A stretch of 64,000 nucleotides of DNA from Lachnoanaerobaculum orale (GCF_003862485.1 NZ_RRCM01000002.1:292360-356359), one strand, 5' to 3'. Numbered from the stretch's first letter, positions 51,809-62,008 are shown. A program made the numbers and translations. Notes: generated by a model from the sequence alone, not told the origin.

Positions 51809-53413
51809 TTACTGTAGTGATGAGTATTTTTCTCTATATGAGGATGGGGATATTCCAAGTTGCTTTTTAAAGCTTGTACTGAAATAGTACTGATTGGCAT
51901 ATCCACATTTTAAACTTATTTCTTTTAATGAAAGAGTACTTGTTACGAGATATTCCTTGGCTGCTTCAATACGATATGAAGTTATTGTATCACTTATACT
52001 TTTATTATTATTTTTCTTGTATAATGCACTTAGATATGAAGGACTCATATTTGCATATCTTGCTATATCATTAAGGCTTAGTGAGTTGTCTTCGTAATTA
52101 TTTCTAATATAATTATCGACAAGTTCATAAGTTTGATCGTGGTATGATTTTAATGAAAGACTTAATTTATCACATACTAAATTACATATTTCTTTCATCC
52201 AAAGAAAAAATTGATCATAAGTATGAAAAGTATCAAATCCACTATATACTTTAATTATTTTTTGTTCTAATCCACTCGTATCAATGTTTATTTCATATAG
52301 AAATCTCAATATTTTTCCAAGCAGTGAGTATATACGGATAAATATAATATTTTTATTTTCATATTTCTTAGATAATTCATTAAAGAAATTTCTAAGCCAG
52401 TCTTCAATAGCAGTAATATCTTTTTTACAAAGAAGGCTTATAAATTCCTCCTCAACAGAGTCTGAGTTATTTAAAAGACTGAATTCTTTTCCTGTGGCTT
52501 CTAAGGCATCAAAGATGTTTTTATTAGGATAAAAAAATCTATATTTCAGAGCGTGGCAAGCATTTTCATATGATATATTTAATTTCCATATACTGTCTAC
52601 AATAGTTCCAATGCCTATGCTTATATTTAATACAGACTCTTTATATTTATCCAAAAAAGATGAAACTGTTTTATGAATAACATATTGAAAATGAGATGGT
52701 GTATTACTGTTTTGTGCAATAATAAATATTAAATTATTCAAATCTTGAATACAGTAATATTTATCAAATAGTTCACATTCATTTTTAAATGTATCAGATA
52801 TATTTAAAATTTCCATTTGAAATGTCAATACTCCATCATCTTCTTCAAATAGTGTAGGGCTTTCTATTTCTAATTTTACTATGTTAAAGAATGAATAATC
52901 TATTGTGATATCAAGATAGCTTATATATTTTTCAAAATATTTTGAAGGTTTACTGGATGAAAAATATAATATATCTTGAAAAAATTTAGCTATCATAAGT
53001 TGCTTACTTTCTTTTAAAATAGATAAATTTTTATGTTCCCTATCTATCTTATCAAAAGCATTTTTAATTTTTTCAGACAAAAAAGAATAGTCGATAGGTT
53101 TTTCAATGTAATCACATACACCGAGTCTTACCGCTTGTTTTGCATATTCAAATCTGTCATATGCACTTATAAGTATTATCTTTATATACGGATTTATTTT
53201 TAATATCTCTCGACTCAGTGTTATTCCGTCTATATTTGGCATTTCTATGTCTGTAATTATGAGATCTATATGTTCATTCCTTGCATATTCAAGAGCATCT
53301 CTGCCATTTTGAGTAATAAAAGATACTTCAGCATTTAAGGCATTCCAGTCTATATTTATTTTAATACCTTCAGAGACAATATAATTATCATCAATTAAAA
53401 TTACTTTTTTCAA
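51809..53413 (-). CDS. YesN-type response regulator (REC + AraC HTH)
   Basis: A 534-residue regulator: receiver domain at 1-120 with phosphoacceptor D55 in LIITDIEMPN, a ~280-residue middle region of low similarity, and a C-terminal AraC-type double helix-turn-helix (SLNDIARYANMSPSYLSALYK, then LKEISLKCGYANQYYFSTSFKKQLG). It starts with a TTG that overlaps the stop of the sensor kinase gene, so the pair is co-translated. It very probably activates the divergent sugar-transport genes beginning at 55,362. Confidence 0.93.
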   Translation of the reverse strand: MKKVILIDDNYIVSEGIKINIDWNALNAEVSFITQNGRDALEYARNEHIDLIITDIEMPNIDGITLSREILKINPYIKIILISAYDRFEYAKQAVRLGVCDYIEKPIDYSFLSEKIKNAFDKIDREHKNLSILKESKQLMIAKFFQDILYFSSSKPSKYFEKYISYLDITIDYSFFNIVKLEIESPTLFEEDDGVLTFQMEILNISDTFKNECELFDKYYCIQDLNNLIFIIAQNSNTPSHFQYVIHKTVSSFLDKYKESVLNISIGIGTIVDSIWKLNISYENACHALKYRFFYPNKNIFDALEATGKEFSLLNNSDSVEEEFISLLCKKDITAIEDWLRNFFNELSKKYENKNIIFIRIYSLLGKILRFLYEINIDTSGLEQKIIKVYSGFDTFHTYDQFFLWMKEICNLVCDKLSLSLKSYHDQTYELVDNYIRNNYEDNSLSLNDIARYANMSPSYLSALYKKNNNKSISDTITSYRIEAAKEYLVTSTLSLKEISLKCGYANQYYFSTSFKKQLGISPSSYREKYSSLQ

Positions 53414-55197
53414 TTGTCACCCTCCATCTGTGCATATTTTATAGTAATAGTAGTACCCTCATTTAAACAACTTTCGATTATAATTTCACCGGATCCGAAT
53501 TCTTTATTGGATATTCTTTTATTTACATTACAAATACCGAAATGCTGAGTATAGTCTACTATATGATTTTGTAATTGATATTTGATTTTGGTCAACTTTT
53601 CAGGTTCAATTCCACATCCGTTATCTTTTATAATAATGATTATTTCATCATCACCATAATAAACAGATATAGATATATGTATATTTCTATGTCCGGTAGA
53701 ATAGCCATGTAAAATAGAGTTTTCAAGAAACGGCTGTAATGTGAATTTACATATCAAATAATTTTCTATACCGTCTTCAGTATCAATACTCCAAGTTAAT
53801 GTATCTTTGCGACAAAGTTGCTCCATTTCAAGGTAAAGTCTTGATATCTCCAACTCATCTTTTATAGTTATTTTTTCACCTGACTTCCTAAGTGACATTC
53901 TGTAAAATCTTGTTAAATTATCTATCATATGATTTGCTATATCCAACTTACCTATAGTTTGGCATGTCTTGATTGTACCAAGTATATTATACAAGAAGTG
54001 AGGATTGATTTGTGATTGCAGCAGCTGATATTTCAGCTTTTCCTCAGATACGGTTAACTCAAGTATAGATTGCATATTTTTATTTATTGATTCCTGCATA
54101 TTTAAAAATGTTAAACCAAGTCTGTCTATTTCATCATAGCAATCAGAATCATTAATACTTGTTAAATAGTCAAGTTTAATACTTTTTTTGCCAAGTTTGA
54201 AACTATCCATAGCAAAAGAAAGTTTCCTGATTCTGTTTGTAAGATTTGCAGAAGTAAGGAAAATTATAAGTAGTATTATAGGTATAGATATAAATATAAT
54301 TAGGAAAAATGTCTTAAGGATAGTATATACATTACTGTAAATATAGGTTTTAGGAATCTCGGTAACGTGATACCAACCGTTGTCTAATTTGACCACATGA
54401 TAATATAAACTTTTATTATCATATACTGTTTTATTACCTGACGAAATAATATTTAATATATCACTATCTAATTTTGTACCGATTAGTTTTTCATCTGTAT
54501 GTGAGATGATATTGCCGTTTGAATCTATGATAAATCCTGAGAGATCAATTCCTGAAAAACTCTCATTTAACATATCAGAAAATTCACTTATATTCAGTAA
54601 TACTATGTATGCATACTCAGTGTTTTTAGTAACTTGATTATTTAGTGTACTCACATAGCCTGTTACATTTTGAGTTTTTCCGGTATTATCCAAAACATAT
54701 GATAAATGATAATTTGGTTTATAAATCCACTTAGAATCCATACTCACAATATCTTCAAGATCAAACTCTTTTAGGTCATATAACGGATGAAAGGTTAATC
54801 CTTCAGAAGAAGCTATATTTTTATCATCCAAAAAAATATCTATATGGTAAACATTAAATGTTGACTCTAATAGATGTATATTATCTCTTACATTTGTAAG
54901 TATGGAGAAGTCTTCACTGTTGTGTGGCATTCTGTTTATCAATGAGTACATATCATATCTGATAGTATCCGATATCTTTTGAACTTGATTTAATCTGTTG
55001 TTTATTCTTATATTAAGTTGGTCATCTGCAAGAATAATTGAGTTTAATATACTGTCACCTGCAATTTTATGTGTAATACTGTATAGTATTGAGCCCATTA
55101 AAATAATCGGTAGTACTGTACATATTAAAAATGAGAATAATAATCTATGATGATATTTTGAAAATATAAAGGATTTTACATATCTTATAATATCCAT
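53410..55197 (-). CDS. YesM-type sensor histidine kinase
   Basis: A 595-residue membrane kinase: TM1 near 15-40, an extracellular Cache-like domain (~40-275), TM2 (~280-305), HAMP, then the His-kinase family PF06580 with H400 in SQINPHFLYNILG and an ATP-binding domain with IIIKDNGCGIEPEKL. The start at 55,197 (MDIIRYVKSF) is set by AAGGAGGT just upstream; a longer frame starts at 55,248. YesM/YesN pairs usually sense carbohydrate availability and control the adjacent ABC transporter. Confidence 0.93.
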   Translation of the reverse strand: MDIIRYVKSFIFSKYHHRLLFSFLICTVLPIILMGSILYSITHKIAGDSILNSIILADDQLNIRINNRLNQVQKISDTIRYDMYSLINRMPHNSEDFSILTNVRDNIHLLESTFNVYHIDIFLDDKNIASSEGLTFHPLYDLKEFDLEDIVSMDSKWIYKPNYHLSYVLDNTGKTQNVTGYVSTLNNQVTKNTEYAYIVLLNISEFSDMLNESFSGIDLSGFIIDSNGNIISHTDEKLIGTKLDSDILNIISSGNKTVYDNKSLYYHVVKLDNGWYHVTEIPKTYIYSNVYTILKTFFLIIFISIPIILLIIFLTSANLTNRIRKLSFAMDSFKLGKKSIKLDYLTSINDSDCYDEIDRLGLTFLNMQESINKNMQSILELTVSEEKLKYQLLQSQINPHFLYNILGTIKTCQTIGKLDIANHMIDNLTRFYRMSLRKSGEKITIKDELEISRLYLEMEQLCRKDTLTWSIDTEDGIENYLICKFTLQPFLENSILHGYSTGHRNIHISISVYYGDDEIIIIIKDNGCGIEPEKLTKIKYQLQNHIVDYTQHFGICNVNKRISNKEFGSGEIIIESCLNEGTTITIKYAQMEGDN

Positions 55198-55224
55198 AAA
55201 TACCTCCTTGTTTATATAGAAGGT

Positions 55225-55253
55225 ATTATAATCTGATAAAAAATACAAAACAA
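55225..55253 (-). promoter_or_regulatory. Promoter of the two-component genes
   Basis: On the minus strand TTGTTT, 17 bp, perfect TATAAT, ~28 bp before the kinase start. The plus-strand promoter for the binding protein in the same 164-bp gap was not clear, as expected if it needs an activator. Confidence 0.45.
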
Positions 55254-55361
55254 TATAAATAAAAATAATATAAACGGTTCGTAATATATTGTATTTTGTT
55301 AGATAAAAAAATTTATTATTATTGGTATATCAAAATTAATATACAAATGCGTGGAGGGAAA

Positions 55362-56621
55362 ATGAAGAAGAAAATCGCAAAACTTATGTTAGGTACAATG
55401 TTTTTAACAGGGGTGTTATCAGGATGTGGAAGTAACACAAAGGAAACTGCCGGTGGTGATAATAACGGTAATAAGTATGACTTAACACTGTATAGTATCA
55501 ATACAACCGATGCTGATTTTGGAGATTGGCTTAAAAATGTAGAAGATGCTACAGGGTTGAAGATAAATGTAATTGCAGCACCTACAGATTCGGATACACG
55601 TCAACAAAAGATAACCACTATACTTTCTACAGGTGATTCAAGCGTAGATATACTTGAGATAAATGATGAGATGAGTGCATCATTTAAAAATTCGGGATGG
55701 CTTGAAGGCTTGAATGATACTGTTATGACAGAAGATATCAGAGGTGAATTTGCAAAAGGTTATTTGGATCAGATGATTACCGATAAGCAGGGAAATATTA
55801 TAGGAGTTCCGGGATATTCAGGTTATCTGGCATTTTGGGTAAATCAAAAGATAATGGATGAAGCAGGTGTTGATAAATTGGATACAAAGGAAGATTTCGA
55901 GAAATATATGCTTGCCGCTTCAAAAGATGGAAGGTATGGTTATGGTGGTTCATGGGAAAAGACATATGTGTTTAATGAGATTGCCCAATTTGTAAATATG
56001 TTTGGTGGAGATTATTTTGATTGGACAAGGCCTGAGAATAAAGAAGCAATACAGTTTTTATATGATATGGTACAAAATAAGCAGACACCTATTGACCAGA
56101 TTGCAGATAAATATGAACAGATGAATCCTAAAGCAAATGATGGAAAGTATGGATGTTGGTTTATGTGGGGACTTGGTACAGACTATGAAAAAGCAGGTAT
56201 GTTAGGACAAGATAAGATTCATATGGCTATGGTTCCTTCAATGACAGATGACGGTAAGAGAGCTATATTTACAGATTCATGGAGTTATGTATTGAATTCC
56301 TCTTCAAAAAATAAGGAAGCGGCAATAAAATTTTTAAAGTATATGGCATCTGAGGGTGGAATGGAAGCTTCATATAAATATTTTGATCGTTATCCTGCAA
56401 GAAAGGATGTTGCCGAGAAGGTTGTACCTGATACAGATCCGGCAAAGGAAATGTACAGCAGATATGCATCTGAGTGTAATGTACAGGGTAGACCTATGTT
56501 ACCTCAGACTATGGAGTTTATTACAGACATGGGAACAATATATCAGTCTTGTATGAAGGGTGAGATATCTGTAGATGATTTCTGTAAGAAAGCACAAGAG
56601 CTTGTAGATAAATATAAATAG
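55362..56621 (+). CDS. Sugar ABC transporter substrate-binding lipoprotein 1
   Basis: A 419-residue type-1 solute-binding protein: lipobox LSGC with the lipidated cysteine at residue 22, then a Gly/Asn-rich tether and a CUT1-type binding fold (NEIAQFVNMFGGDYFDW; SWSYVLNSSSKNKEAAIKFLKYM). The start at 55,362 is chosen for GGAGGG and a normal signal peptide. It is divergent from the YesM/YesN genes and followed by two permeases. A long stem-loop after the gene may stabilise its transcript. The ligand is probably an oligosaccharide related to the GH172 enzyme downstream. Confidence 0.92.
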   Translation: MKKKIAKLMLGTMFLTGVLSGCGSNTKETAGGDNNGNKYDLTLYSINTTDADFGDWLKNVEDATGLKINVIAAPTDSDTRQQKITTILSTGDSSVDILEINDEMSASFKNSGWLEGLNDTVMTEDIRGEFAKGYLDQMITDKQGNIIGVPGYSGYLAFWVNQKIMDEAGVDKLDTKEDFEKYMLAASKDGRYGYGGSWEKTYVFNEIAQFVNMFGGDYFDWTRPENKEAIQFLYDMVQNKQTPIDQIADKYEQMNPKANDGKYGCWFMWGLGTDYEKAGMLGQDKIHMAMVPSMTDDGKRAIFTDSWSYVLNSSSKNKEAAIKFLKYMASEGGMEASYKYFDRYPARKDVAEKVVPDTDPAKEMYSRYASECNVQGRPMLPQTMEFITDMGTIYQSCMKGEISVDDFCKKAQELVDKYK

Positions 56622-56630
56622 AATATTTTG

Positions 56631-56683
56631 AATGCTACAGCGTATTTTGGTTTAACATAATGTAAGCTGTAGCATTTGTTTTT
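56631..56683 (+). terminator. Stem-loop after binding-protein gene
   Basis: AATGCTACAGC and GCTGTAGCATT form an 11-bp perfect stem around a 24-nt loop, followed by TGTTTTT. Probably a partial terminator or 3' stabiliser that lets the binding protein exceed the permeases. Confidence 0.65.
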
Positions 56684-56706
56684 ATATAAGTGGAGGTAGA
56701 TCTGTT

Positions 56707-57585
56707 TTGAATACTAACAGTAAGATAAAAAAATATATACCTGTAATTCTGATAATACCTATAGTAATAATAAGAGGTTTTACAACTATATATCCGATAA
56801 TAATAACATTTATAAACAGTCTATATAATATTAAAGTATTATCAGGTATACATGAGTTTATAGGATTTAAAAATTATATCGACGTATTTAAGGATGATAA
56901 GATTATTTCATCAATAAAATTTACGGCAATTTTTGTTATTGTATCTATGCTTTTTCATGTTTTATTGGGAACTGTATTAGCTTTGATTCTGAATATGAAA
57001 TTTAGAGGAAGACGCTTTTTAAGAACTATAGTATTGATACCCTGGGCAATGCCTGCAGTTGTTATAGGTATGGCGGCAAAATGGGGATTCAATAATGATT
57101 ATGGTTTAATTAATGACCTAATAAGAAGATTCATACCAGGTTTTCAATTTAATTGGCTAATAAATACAGGTTCTGCTCGTGGAGCAGTTATATCTATGGA
57201 TTTGTGGAAAGACTTACCTTTTTTTGCAATACTAATTTTATCCGGACTTCAATTTATATCAGAGGATGTATATGAAGCAGCTAAGGTGGATGGTGCCAAC
57301 GGTATTCAAATATTTTTTAAAATTACTCTACCTCTGATAATTAAGAATATACTTACATTATGTATTCCATTTACATTGTGGAGATTAACATCGTTTGACC
57401 TGGTGTATGCTATGACATCAGGTGGCCCTGGTGAGGATACATCTCTAATAGCTTACCGTATAGCTATGGAATCGTTTACCAATCTAAATATAGGATATGC
57501 ATCAACTCTAGCTATTATGTTATTTGTTTTAATGGCATTGTTCAGTTGGGTAAATATAAGATTTATGAATAAATATAATGATTGA
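56707..57585 (+). CDS. Sugar ABC transporter permease (MalF/UgpA type)
   Basis: A 292-residue CUT1 permease with six membrane segments and the ATPase-contact EAA loop YEAAKVDGANGIQIFFKITLP (residues ~195-215). The TTG start has GGAGGT about 9 bases upstream. It pairs with the next permease; no ATPase gene is in the locus, so a shared MsmK/UgpC-type ATPase is probably used. Confidence 0.93.
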   Translation: MNTNSKIKKYIPVILIIPIVIIRGFTTIYPIIITFINSLYNIKVLSGIHEFIGFKNYIDVFKDDKIISSIKFTAIFVIVSMLFHVLLGTVLALILNMKFRGRRFLRTIVLIPWAMPAVVIGMAAKWGFNNDYGLINDLIRRFIPGFQFNWLINTGSARGAVISMDLWKDLPFFAILILSGLQFISEDVYEAAKVDGANGIQIFFKITLPLIIKNILTLCIPFTLWRLTSFDLVYAMTSGGPGEDTSLIAYRIAMESFTNLNIGYASTLAIMLFVLMALFSWVNIRFMNKYND

Positions 57586-57596
57586 TAGGAGGTAAT

Positions 57597-58451
57597 ATGA
57601 AAAGCAATATAAAATATAAAGTATATAAAAAATGTATAACTATTTGTAAATGGTTATTATTTGCTGTAGTCGCCTTTTTTATTTTATTTCCTGTTTATTG
57701 GATTTTTATTTCGTCAATTACACCTGCAGGAGAATTATTTAAGAAGCCTATAGATTATTTGCCGAATCATCCGACACTTGAAAGTTATAAATTTTTGATT
57801 GAAAATGTGGGATTATTGAGTAAAATAGGAAATACAATATTGATTGTAGGTAGTACTTTAATAATAAGTACAATATTATGTACAATGGCTGCTTATGGAT
57901 TTTCAAGATTTAAGTCAAGATGGATAAGTATAGCTTTTGCATTTATACTTGCAACTTTACTTATACCTGAAGTAGTGACCGCAAGACCTCTTTATGAATT
58001 TATGAAAAAGGTTGGATTATTTGATACATATCAAGGTTTAATTTTATTATATGTAAGTTCAGTTATTCCTTTTACAGTTTTGATATTAAATAATTTTGTT
58101 GGAAAAATTCCTATTTCTCTTGAAGAGGCGGCTTCAATAGACGGTGCAAATTTTGTGCAAATACTTTTTTATATAGTTTTGCCTTTGATGAAGCCGGCGA
58201 TTGCAACTGTGTGTATTATTAATTTTATAAACTGTTTAAATAATTTCTTCACACCTTTGTATTACTCAAATGGAATTCAAGTATTGTCGGTAGCAATTGT
58301 TCAGCTTCCTTTAAGAGATAATATGTATGGGGTACCATGGGATTTGGTTAGCGCTATGGGATGGATTATACTTTTACCGATAATAATATTTGTAGCAATT
58401 TTTGAAAAACAGATTATGGACGGAATTATGGCAGGTGGAGTTAAATCATAG
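57597..58451 (+). CDS. Sugar ABC transporter permease (MalG/UgpE type)
   Basis: A 284-residue CUT1 permease with six membrane segments and the EAA loop LEEAASIDGANFVQILFYIVLP. I use the ATG at 57,597 after AGGAGGTAAT; the frame could also start at 57,582, overlapping the previous gene. It starts 12 bp after the first permease and is followed by the GH172-type enzyme after 21 bp. Confidence 0.93.
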   Translation: MKSNIKYKVYKKCITICKWLLFAVVAFFILFPVYWIFISSITPAGELFKKPIDYLPNHPTLESYKFLIENVGLLSKIGNTILIVGSTLIISTILCTMAAYGFSRFKSRWISIAFAFILATLLIPEVVTARPLYEFMKKVGLFDTYQGLILLYVSSVIPFTVLILNNFVGKIPISLEEAASIDGANFVQILFYIVLPLMKPAIATVCIINFINCLNNFFTPLYYSNGIQVLSVAIVQLPLRDNMYGVPWDLVSAMGWIILLPIIIFVAIFEKQIMDGIMAGGVKS

Positions 58452-58472
58452 TTAATATTTGGAGGAAAATTT

Positions 58473-59579
58473 ATGTATGATTTATATGGAAGTTTAGGAA
58501 ATTTAGCTGTTTTGAAGAATAGAAAAAGCAGAGCAATAAATGCCGAAAATCCTACAGGAGAAAAAGGAAAAGGCGGGATGGCGGCAAGTAATCTTGGACC
58601 TTCAAGAAAAGGTAGCCCATGTTTGAAGGATATACCAAGCGGTGCAACTGTAACACTTGCAGATATAGAGGGACCGGGTATCATAAATCACATATGGATT
58701 ACAGTTACAAATAAGACTACAGAAGCAGATTGCTTTGTTTTAAGTGATCTTGTTATAAGGATATATTGGGATGATGAGGTGGTACCTTCTGTAGAGAGTC
58801 CCTTGGGAGATTTGTTTTGTTGCGGATTTGCAAGAGAATGTACGGTAAACTCTATTCCTATAGCGGTTATTCCTAATAGGGGTATGAACAGTTATTTCCA
58901 GATGCCGTTTAGAAAGAGAGCCAGAATTACCTTGGAAAATCAGCATGCGAATCCGATACCTGCTTTTTTCTATCAGATAGATTATTGTATTGTAGATGAG
59001 ATAAATGATGATGTAGCATATTTCCATGCACAGTGGAGAAGAGAGAGATTGACTACAATAGGTAAGGACTATGTGATACTTGATAATGTCAAAGGAAGAG
59101 GTCATTATGTAGGTACATACCTGGCATTGACAACATTGGAAAGATACTGGTGGGGTGAAGGTGAAGTAAAGTTTTATATAGACGGAGATTTGGAATATCC
59201 TACAATATGCGGAACAGGTACTGAAGACTACTTTGGAGGATCTTGGAGCTTTGCGAAGCAAGTTAACGGAAAGACTGTGGAACAAAATTATAATACTGCA
59301 TATATGGGTTATCCGTATTATTCTTCACATGATGAATTGATTCACAATGATTACCATAACGATGACTGTTTGCCGATGAGAGGATTTTATAGATGGCATA
59401 TACAAGATCCGATATGTTTTGATGAAGACTTAAAGGTTACTATACAACAAATCGGTGTTGGACACGGAGGCTTATTTGAGAGACAAGATGATGTTGCGAG
59501 CGTTGCTTATTGGTATCAGAGTGAACCTCATAATCCATTCTCACCACTTTTGAGTAAGGAGTATAGGCGTCCGAGATAG
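58473..59579 (+). CDS. DUF2961 / GH172-family glycoside hydrolase
   Basis: A 368-residue protein of the DUF2961 family, now GH172, whose characterised members act on alpha-fructofuranosides, difructose anhydrides and D-arabinofuranosides. Visible signatures are SGATVTLADIEGPGIINHIW, SPLGDLFCCGF, MPFRKRARITLENQ and CGTGTEDYFGGSW; E251 in TEDYF is the likely nucleophile and E270 could be the acid/base (inference). There is no signal peptide, so it would act inside the cell on imported sugar. TTGGAGG precedes the ATG. Family sure; exact substrate unknown. Confidence 0.88.
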   Translation: MYDLYGSLGNLAVLKNRKSRAINAENPTGEKGKGGMAASNLGPSRKGSPCLKDIPSGATVTLADIEGPGIINHIWITVTNKTTEADCFVLSDLVIRIYWDDEVVPSVESPLGDLFCCGFARECTVNSIPIAVIPNRGMNSYFQMPFRKRARITLENQHANPIPAFFYQIDYCIVDEINDDVAYFHAQWRRERLTTIGKDYVILDNVKGRGHYVGTYLALTTLERYWWGEGEVKFYIDGDLEYPTICGTGTEDYFGGSWSFAKQVNGKTVEQNYNTAYMGYPYYSSHDELIHNDYHNDDCLPMRGFYRWHIQDPICFDEDLKVTIQQIGVGHGGLFERQDDVASVAYWYQSEPHNPFSPLLSKEYRRPR

Positions 59580-59587
59580 GTATAAAA

Positions 59588-60835
59588 TTGAAGAAGATAT
59601 TATATAGTATCATTTTGTGTATGTGCTTATTTTTAATATCGTGTTCTCAAAATAATAAAGATAAAGAAAAAGTAACATCAGATTATTTTGGTGATGAATT
59701 AAATATAATGCATATAGAGGCTAATAATCCTGATTTTATTGATTATATTGATAATGTTTCAAAAAAATTAAATATAAAAATAAACATAATTCCTTGTCCT
59801 GAAGATGCAAATAATAGACAGGCAGAAATATCAAATAAACTATATTCAGGTAGTACAGATATAGATTTAATTTCAGTAAACGATGAGATGGTTAGTGAAT
59901 TTAAATCGAGAGGATATTTAGAACCGTTAGATGATATTATGACAAAGGATGTTTTACAGTCATACCCTAAGGATTATGTAGAATCGGTATCAATGTATAA
60001 TAAAAATGTCTTTTCGGTTCCGTATATGATGGATATTATGATGTTTTGGGTAAATGAGAAATATGCCATATTGTCTAATGTACGAGATATAAAAAACTTG
60101 GATGATTTCTCATCATTTTTGAATCATGACTACGGTACAGGTTTGTATGCTTATGGTGGTGCATGGGAAGAAACGTATATATACAATGATTTGTCTCAGT
60201 TTATAAATATGTTTGGTGGTGATTATTATAATTGGAGTAACGATAATACCAGGAATGCGGTAGTATTTTTGCATGATATGTTAAAATATAACCATACATC
60301 TAAAGCACAGATGATAGACAGGTATGAGCAGATGGAGCAAAAGTTTATAGATGGGAAGTATGGAAGTATATTCATGTATAGTGGAGCTATAAATACATTT
60401 TATAATTCCGGCAAATATGGTGAAGATGGCATTCATGTAGTTAAACTTCCTAATATAAAAAACTTGTCAACAAATATTGCTACATGGCAGTATGTATTGA
60501 ACAAGGCTTCAAAAAATAAATCTGCTGCAAAACGTTTTTTACAATATATCTCAAGCAAAGACGGATGTGTGGAATATAGCAATGTAATGAAGCAAGTTCC
60601 CGCAAGAATAGATGTTATATTAGATAAAAACATAAATATAAATGTTCCTGATATTGATACAATAAGAGGATATGTAGAAAACTGCAGTTTAAAAGCAAGA
60701 CCATTAACATCAGAGTCAATGACAGATATTTCAGAAATGGGAAAAATATTCCAAAAGTATTTACTTGATGAAATGGCTTTGGATGAATTTTGTAATAGGG
60801 CACAAAAAATAGTAGATAGAAATCATAGTAAATAA
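59588..60835 (+). CDS. Sugar ABC transporter substrate-binding lipoprotein 2
   Basis: A 415-residue lipoprotein (LISC, cysteine at residue 19), clearly a paralogue of the binding protein at 55,362: it shares ISVNDEM-like, YGGAWEETYIYN, QFINMFGGDYYNW and ARIDV/ARKDV blocks in the same order. It is more AT-rich and more diverged. The TTG start lies 8 bp after the GH172 stop and has no good ribosome binding site, so expression is probably low and coupled. It could be a second ligand specificity for the same permeases or a signal receptor for the sensor kinase. Confidence 0.9.
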   Translation: MKKILYSIILCMCLFLISCSQNNKDKEKVTSDYFGDELNIMHIEANNPDFIDYIDNVSKKLNIKINIIPCPEDANNRQAEISNKLYSGSTDIDLISVNDEMVSEFKSRGYLEPLDDIMTKDVLQSYPKDYVESVSMYNKNVFSVPYMMDIMMFWVNEKYAILSNVRDIKNLDDFSSFLNHDYGTGLYAYGGAWEETYIYNDLSQFINMFGGDYYNWSNDNTRNAVVFLHDMLKYNHTSKAQMIDRYEQMEQKFIDGKYGSIFMYSGAINTFYNSGKYGEDGIHVVKLPNIKNLSTNIATWQYVLNKASKNKSAAKRFLQYISSKDGCVEYSNVMKQVPARIDVILDKNININVPDIDTIRGYVENCSLKARPLTSESMTDISEMGKIFQKYLLDEMALDEFCNRAQKIVDRNHSK

Positions 60836-60838
60836 AAT

Positions 60839-60874
60839 AAAACGGTACTGTTGAATAAGCAGTGCCGTTTTTTC
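60839..60874. terminator. Terminator at the end of the sugar operon
   Basis: AACGGTACTG, 9-nt loop, CAGTGCCGTT, TTTTT, with A residues on the left side so that it can also serve the convergent gene. Confidence 0.85.
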
Positions 60875-60888
60875 TTTAATAATATTTA

Positions 60889-61596
60889 TCAGTAGAATGA
60901 CAGCGTAGTAAATAAAAGCATATAGTGGCAGAATGTTCCAAGCATTATAAATACGTGAAAAATCTCATGTGAACCGAAGTAAATATGTTTTTCATTAAAC
61001 GACTTCAGTTTAAATGCGTAGATGACTGCTCCAAGTGTATATGCGATACCTCCAAACAAAAGCCACAGGAATCCTGAAAGTGGTAAGGTCTTGTAGAGCG
61101 GCTTAAGTGCAAAGACGCATAGCCATCCCATTATCAAATATATAGTGGATGACAGCCACTTCGGGCAGCTGACAAAGAAAATTTTTAAAAAGATACCTCC
61201 GATGGCAAGTGCCCATATGGCTGCAAGTAATATGTATCCTGTAAATCCTTTAAGTGCTGTAAGACATACAGGTGTATAGGTTCCGGCTATCAGTACGGAA
61301 ATCATAGTGTGGTCTATTTTTCTGAATATCATTGTTTTTTTCAAATCCAGTACTACAGAGTGATACAGTGTACTGGCTGTATATAATAGCGTAGTGGATA
61401 TAATAAATACAAGCATAGATATAGATGTTATAAAGCTTCCATGTTCTATGCTCCTTTGCATCAGCGGTAATGCACCTATCCAAACAAGTATAAGTCCGAT
61501 AAAGTGGGTGATTGCCGAGCCCGGTTCTCTTATTTGTATTGATATAGTGCCGGGAAGTACGCCAAATCTTGTCTTTTCTCTATTTTTCGTTTTCAT
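60889..61596 (-). CDS. trhA: TrhA/hemolysin III family membrane protein
   Basis: A 235-residue seven-helix membrane protein of the PAQR/hemolysin III family: GSAITHFIGLILVWIG, STLYHSVVLDLKK, FRKIDHTMISVLIAGTYTP and HEIFHVFIMLGTFCHY, with the conserved Ser, Asp and His residues that would bind a metal. Bacterial TrhA has been linked to membrane fluidity; true haemolytic activity is doubtful. AAGGAGGG precedes the ATG. Single gene. Confidence 0.92.
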   Translation of the reverse strand: MKTKNREKTRFGVLPGTISIQIREPGSAITHFIGLILVWIGALPLMQRSIEHGSFITSISMLVFIISTTLLYTASTLYHSVVLDLKKTMIFRKIDHTMISVLIAGTYTPVCLTALKGFTGYILLAAIWALAIGGIFLKIFFVSCPKWLSSTIYLIMGWLCVFALKPLYKTLPLSGFLWLLFGGIAYTLGAVIYAFKLKSFNEKHIYFGSHEIFHVFIMLGTFCHYMLLFTTLSFY

Positions 61597-61643
61597 AAAT
61601 CCCTCCTTAACATAGTTTCAAAAACTACATACAGCATACATTG

Positions 61644-61672
61644 ATACTACATCAATTATTGATAAAATGCAA
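61644..61672 (-). promoter_or_regulatory. trhA promoter
   Basis: On the minus strand TTGCAT, 17 bp, TAGTAT, ~50 bp before the gene. Confidence 0.4.
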
Positions 61673-61995
61673 GTCAAAAATAAATAAAAGTGTTGAGTAA
61701 TTATTGTAGAACTTTATAAGCGTTCTTTAAAATAATAAGAATAGAATTAAGAAAGAGTTCTACGAAATAATTTTAAAAAATCAGGAAGTTGTCACTGCAG
61801 TTAGAATATGGATAAATTATTAGTCTTAAAAACCAAATATTAAACAATAATTTTAGTATGTTGAGATGGTGTGTACTTTTTTGGGGAAATTTCACAATTT
61901 AAAAATAATATATTTTATTAATATTAAACACTTACAGATAAGGAAATTGGAGTGAAAACATTTACAGATTTACCGGTTTGTGGCACAATCCTGTC
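61673..61995. other. Gene-free flank left of the insertion sequence
   Basis: No gene seen. One inverted repeat, GTAGAACT (61,706-61,713) with AGTTCTAC (61,756-61,763), surrounds an AT-rich 42-bp core; its role is unknown. Confidence 0.4.
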
Positions 61996-62008
61996 TTTGA
62001 CAGCTAAA

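Noticed and set aside
61706..61763. A second, smaller transposon or MITE left of the insertion sequence
   Set aside because: Only an 8-bp inverted repeat around 42 bp of AT-rich sequence; no target duplication or second copy in the window.
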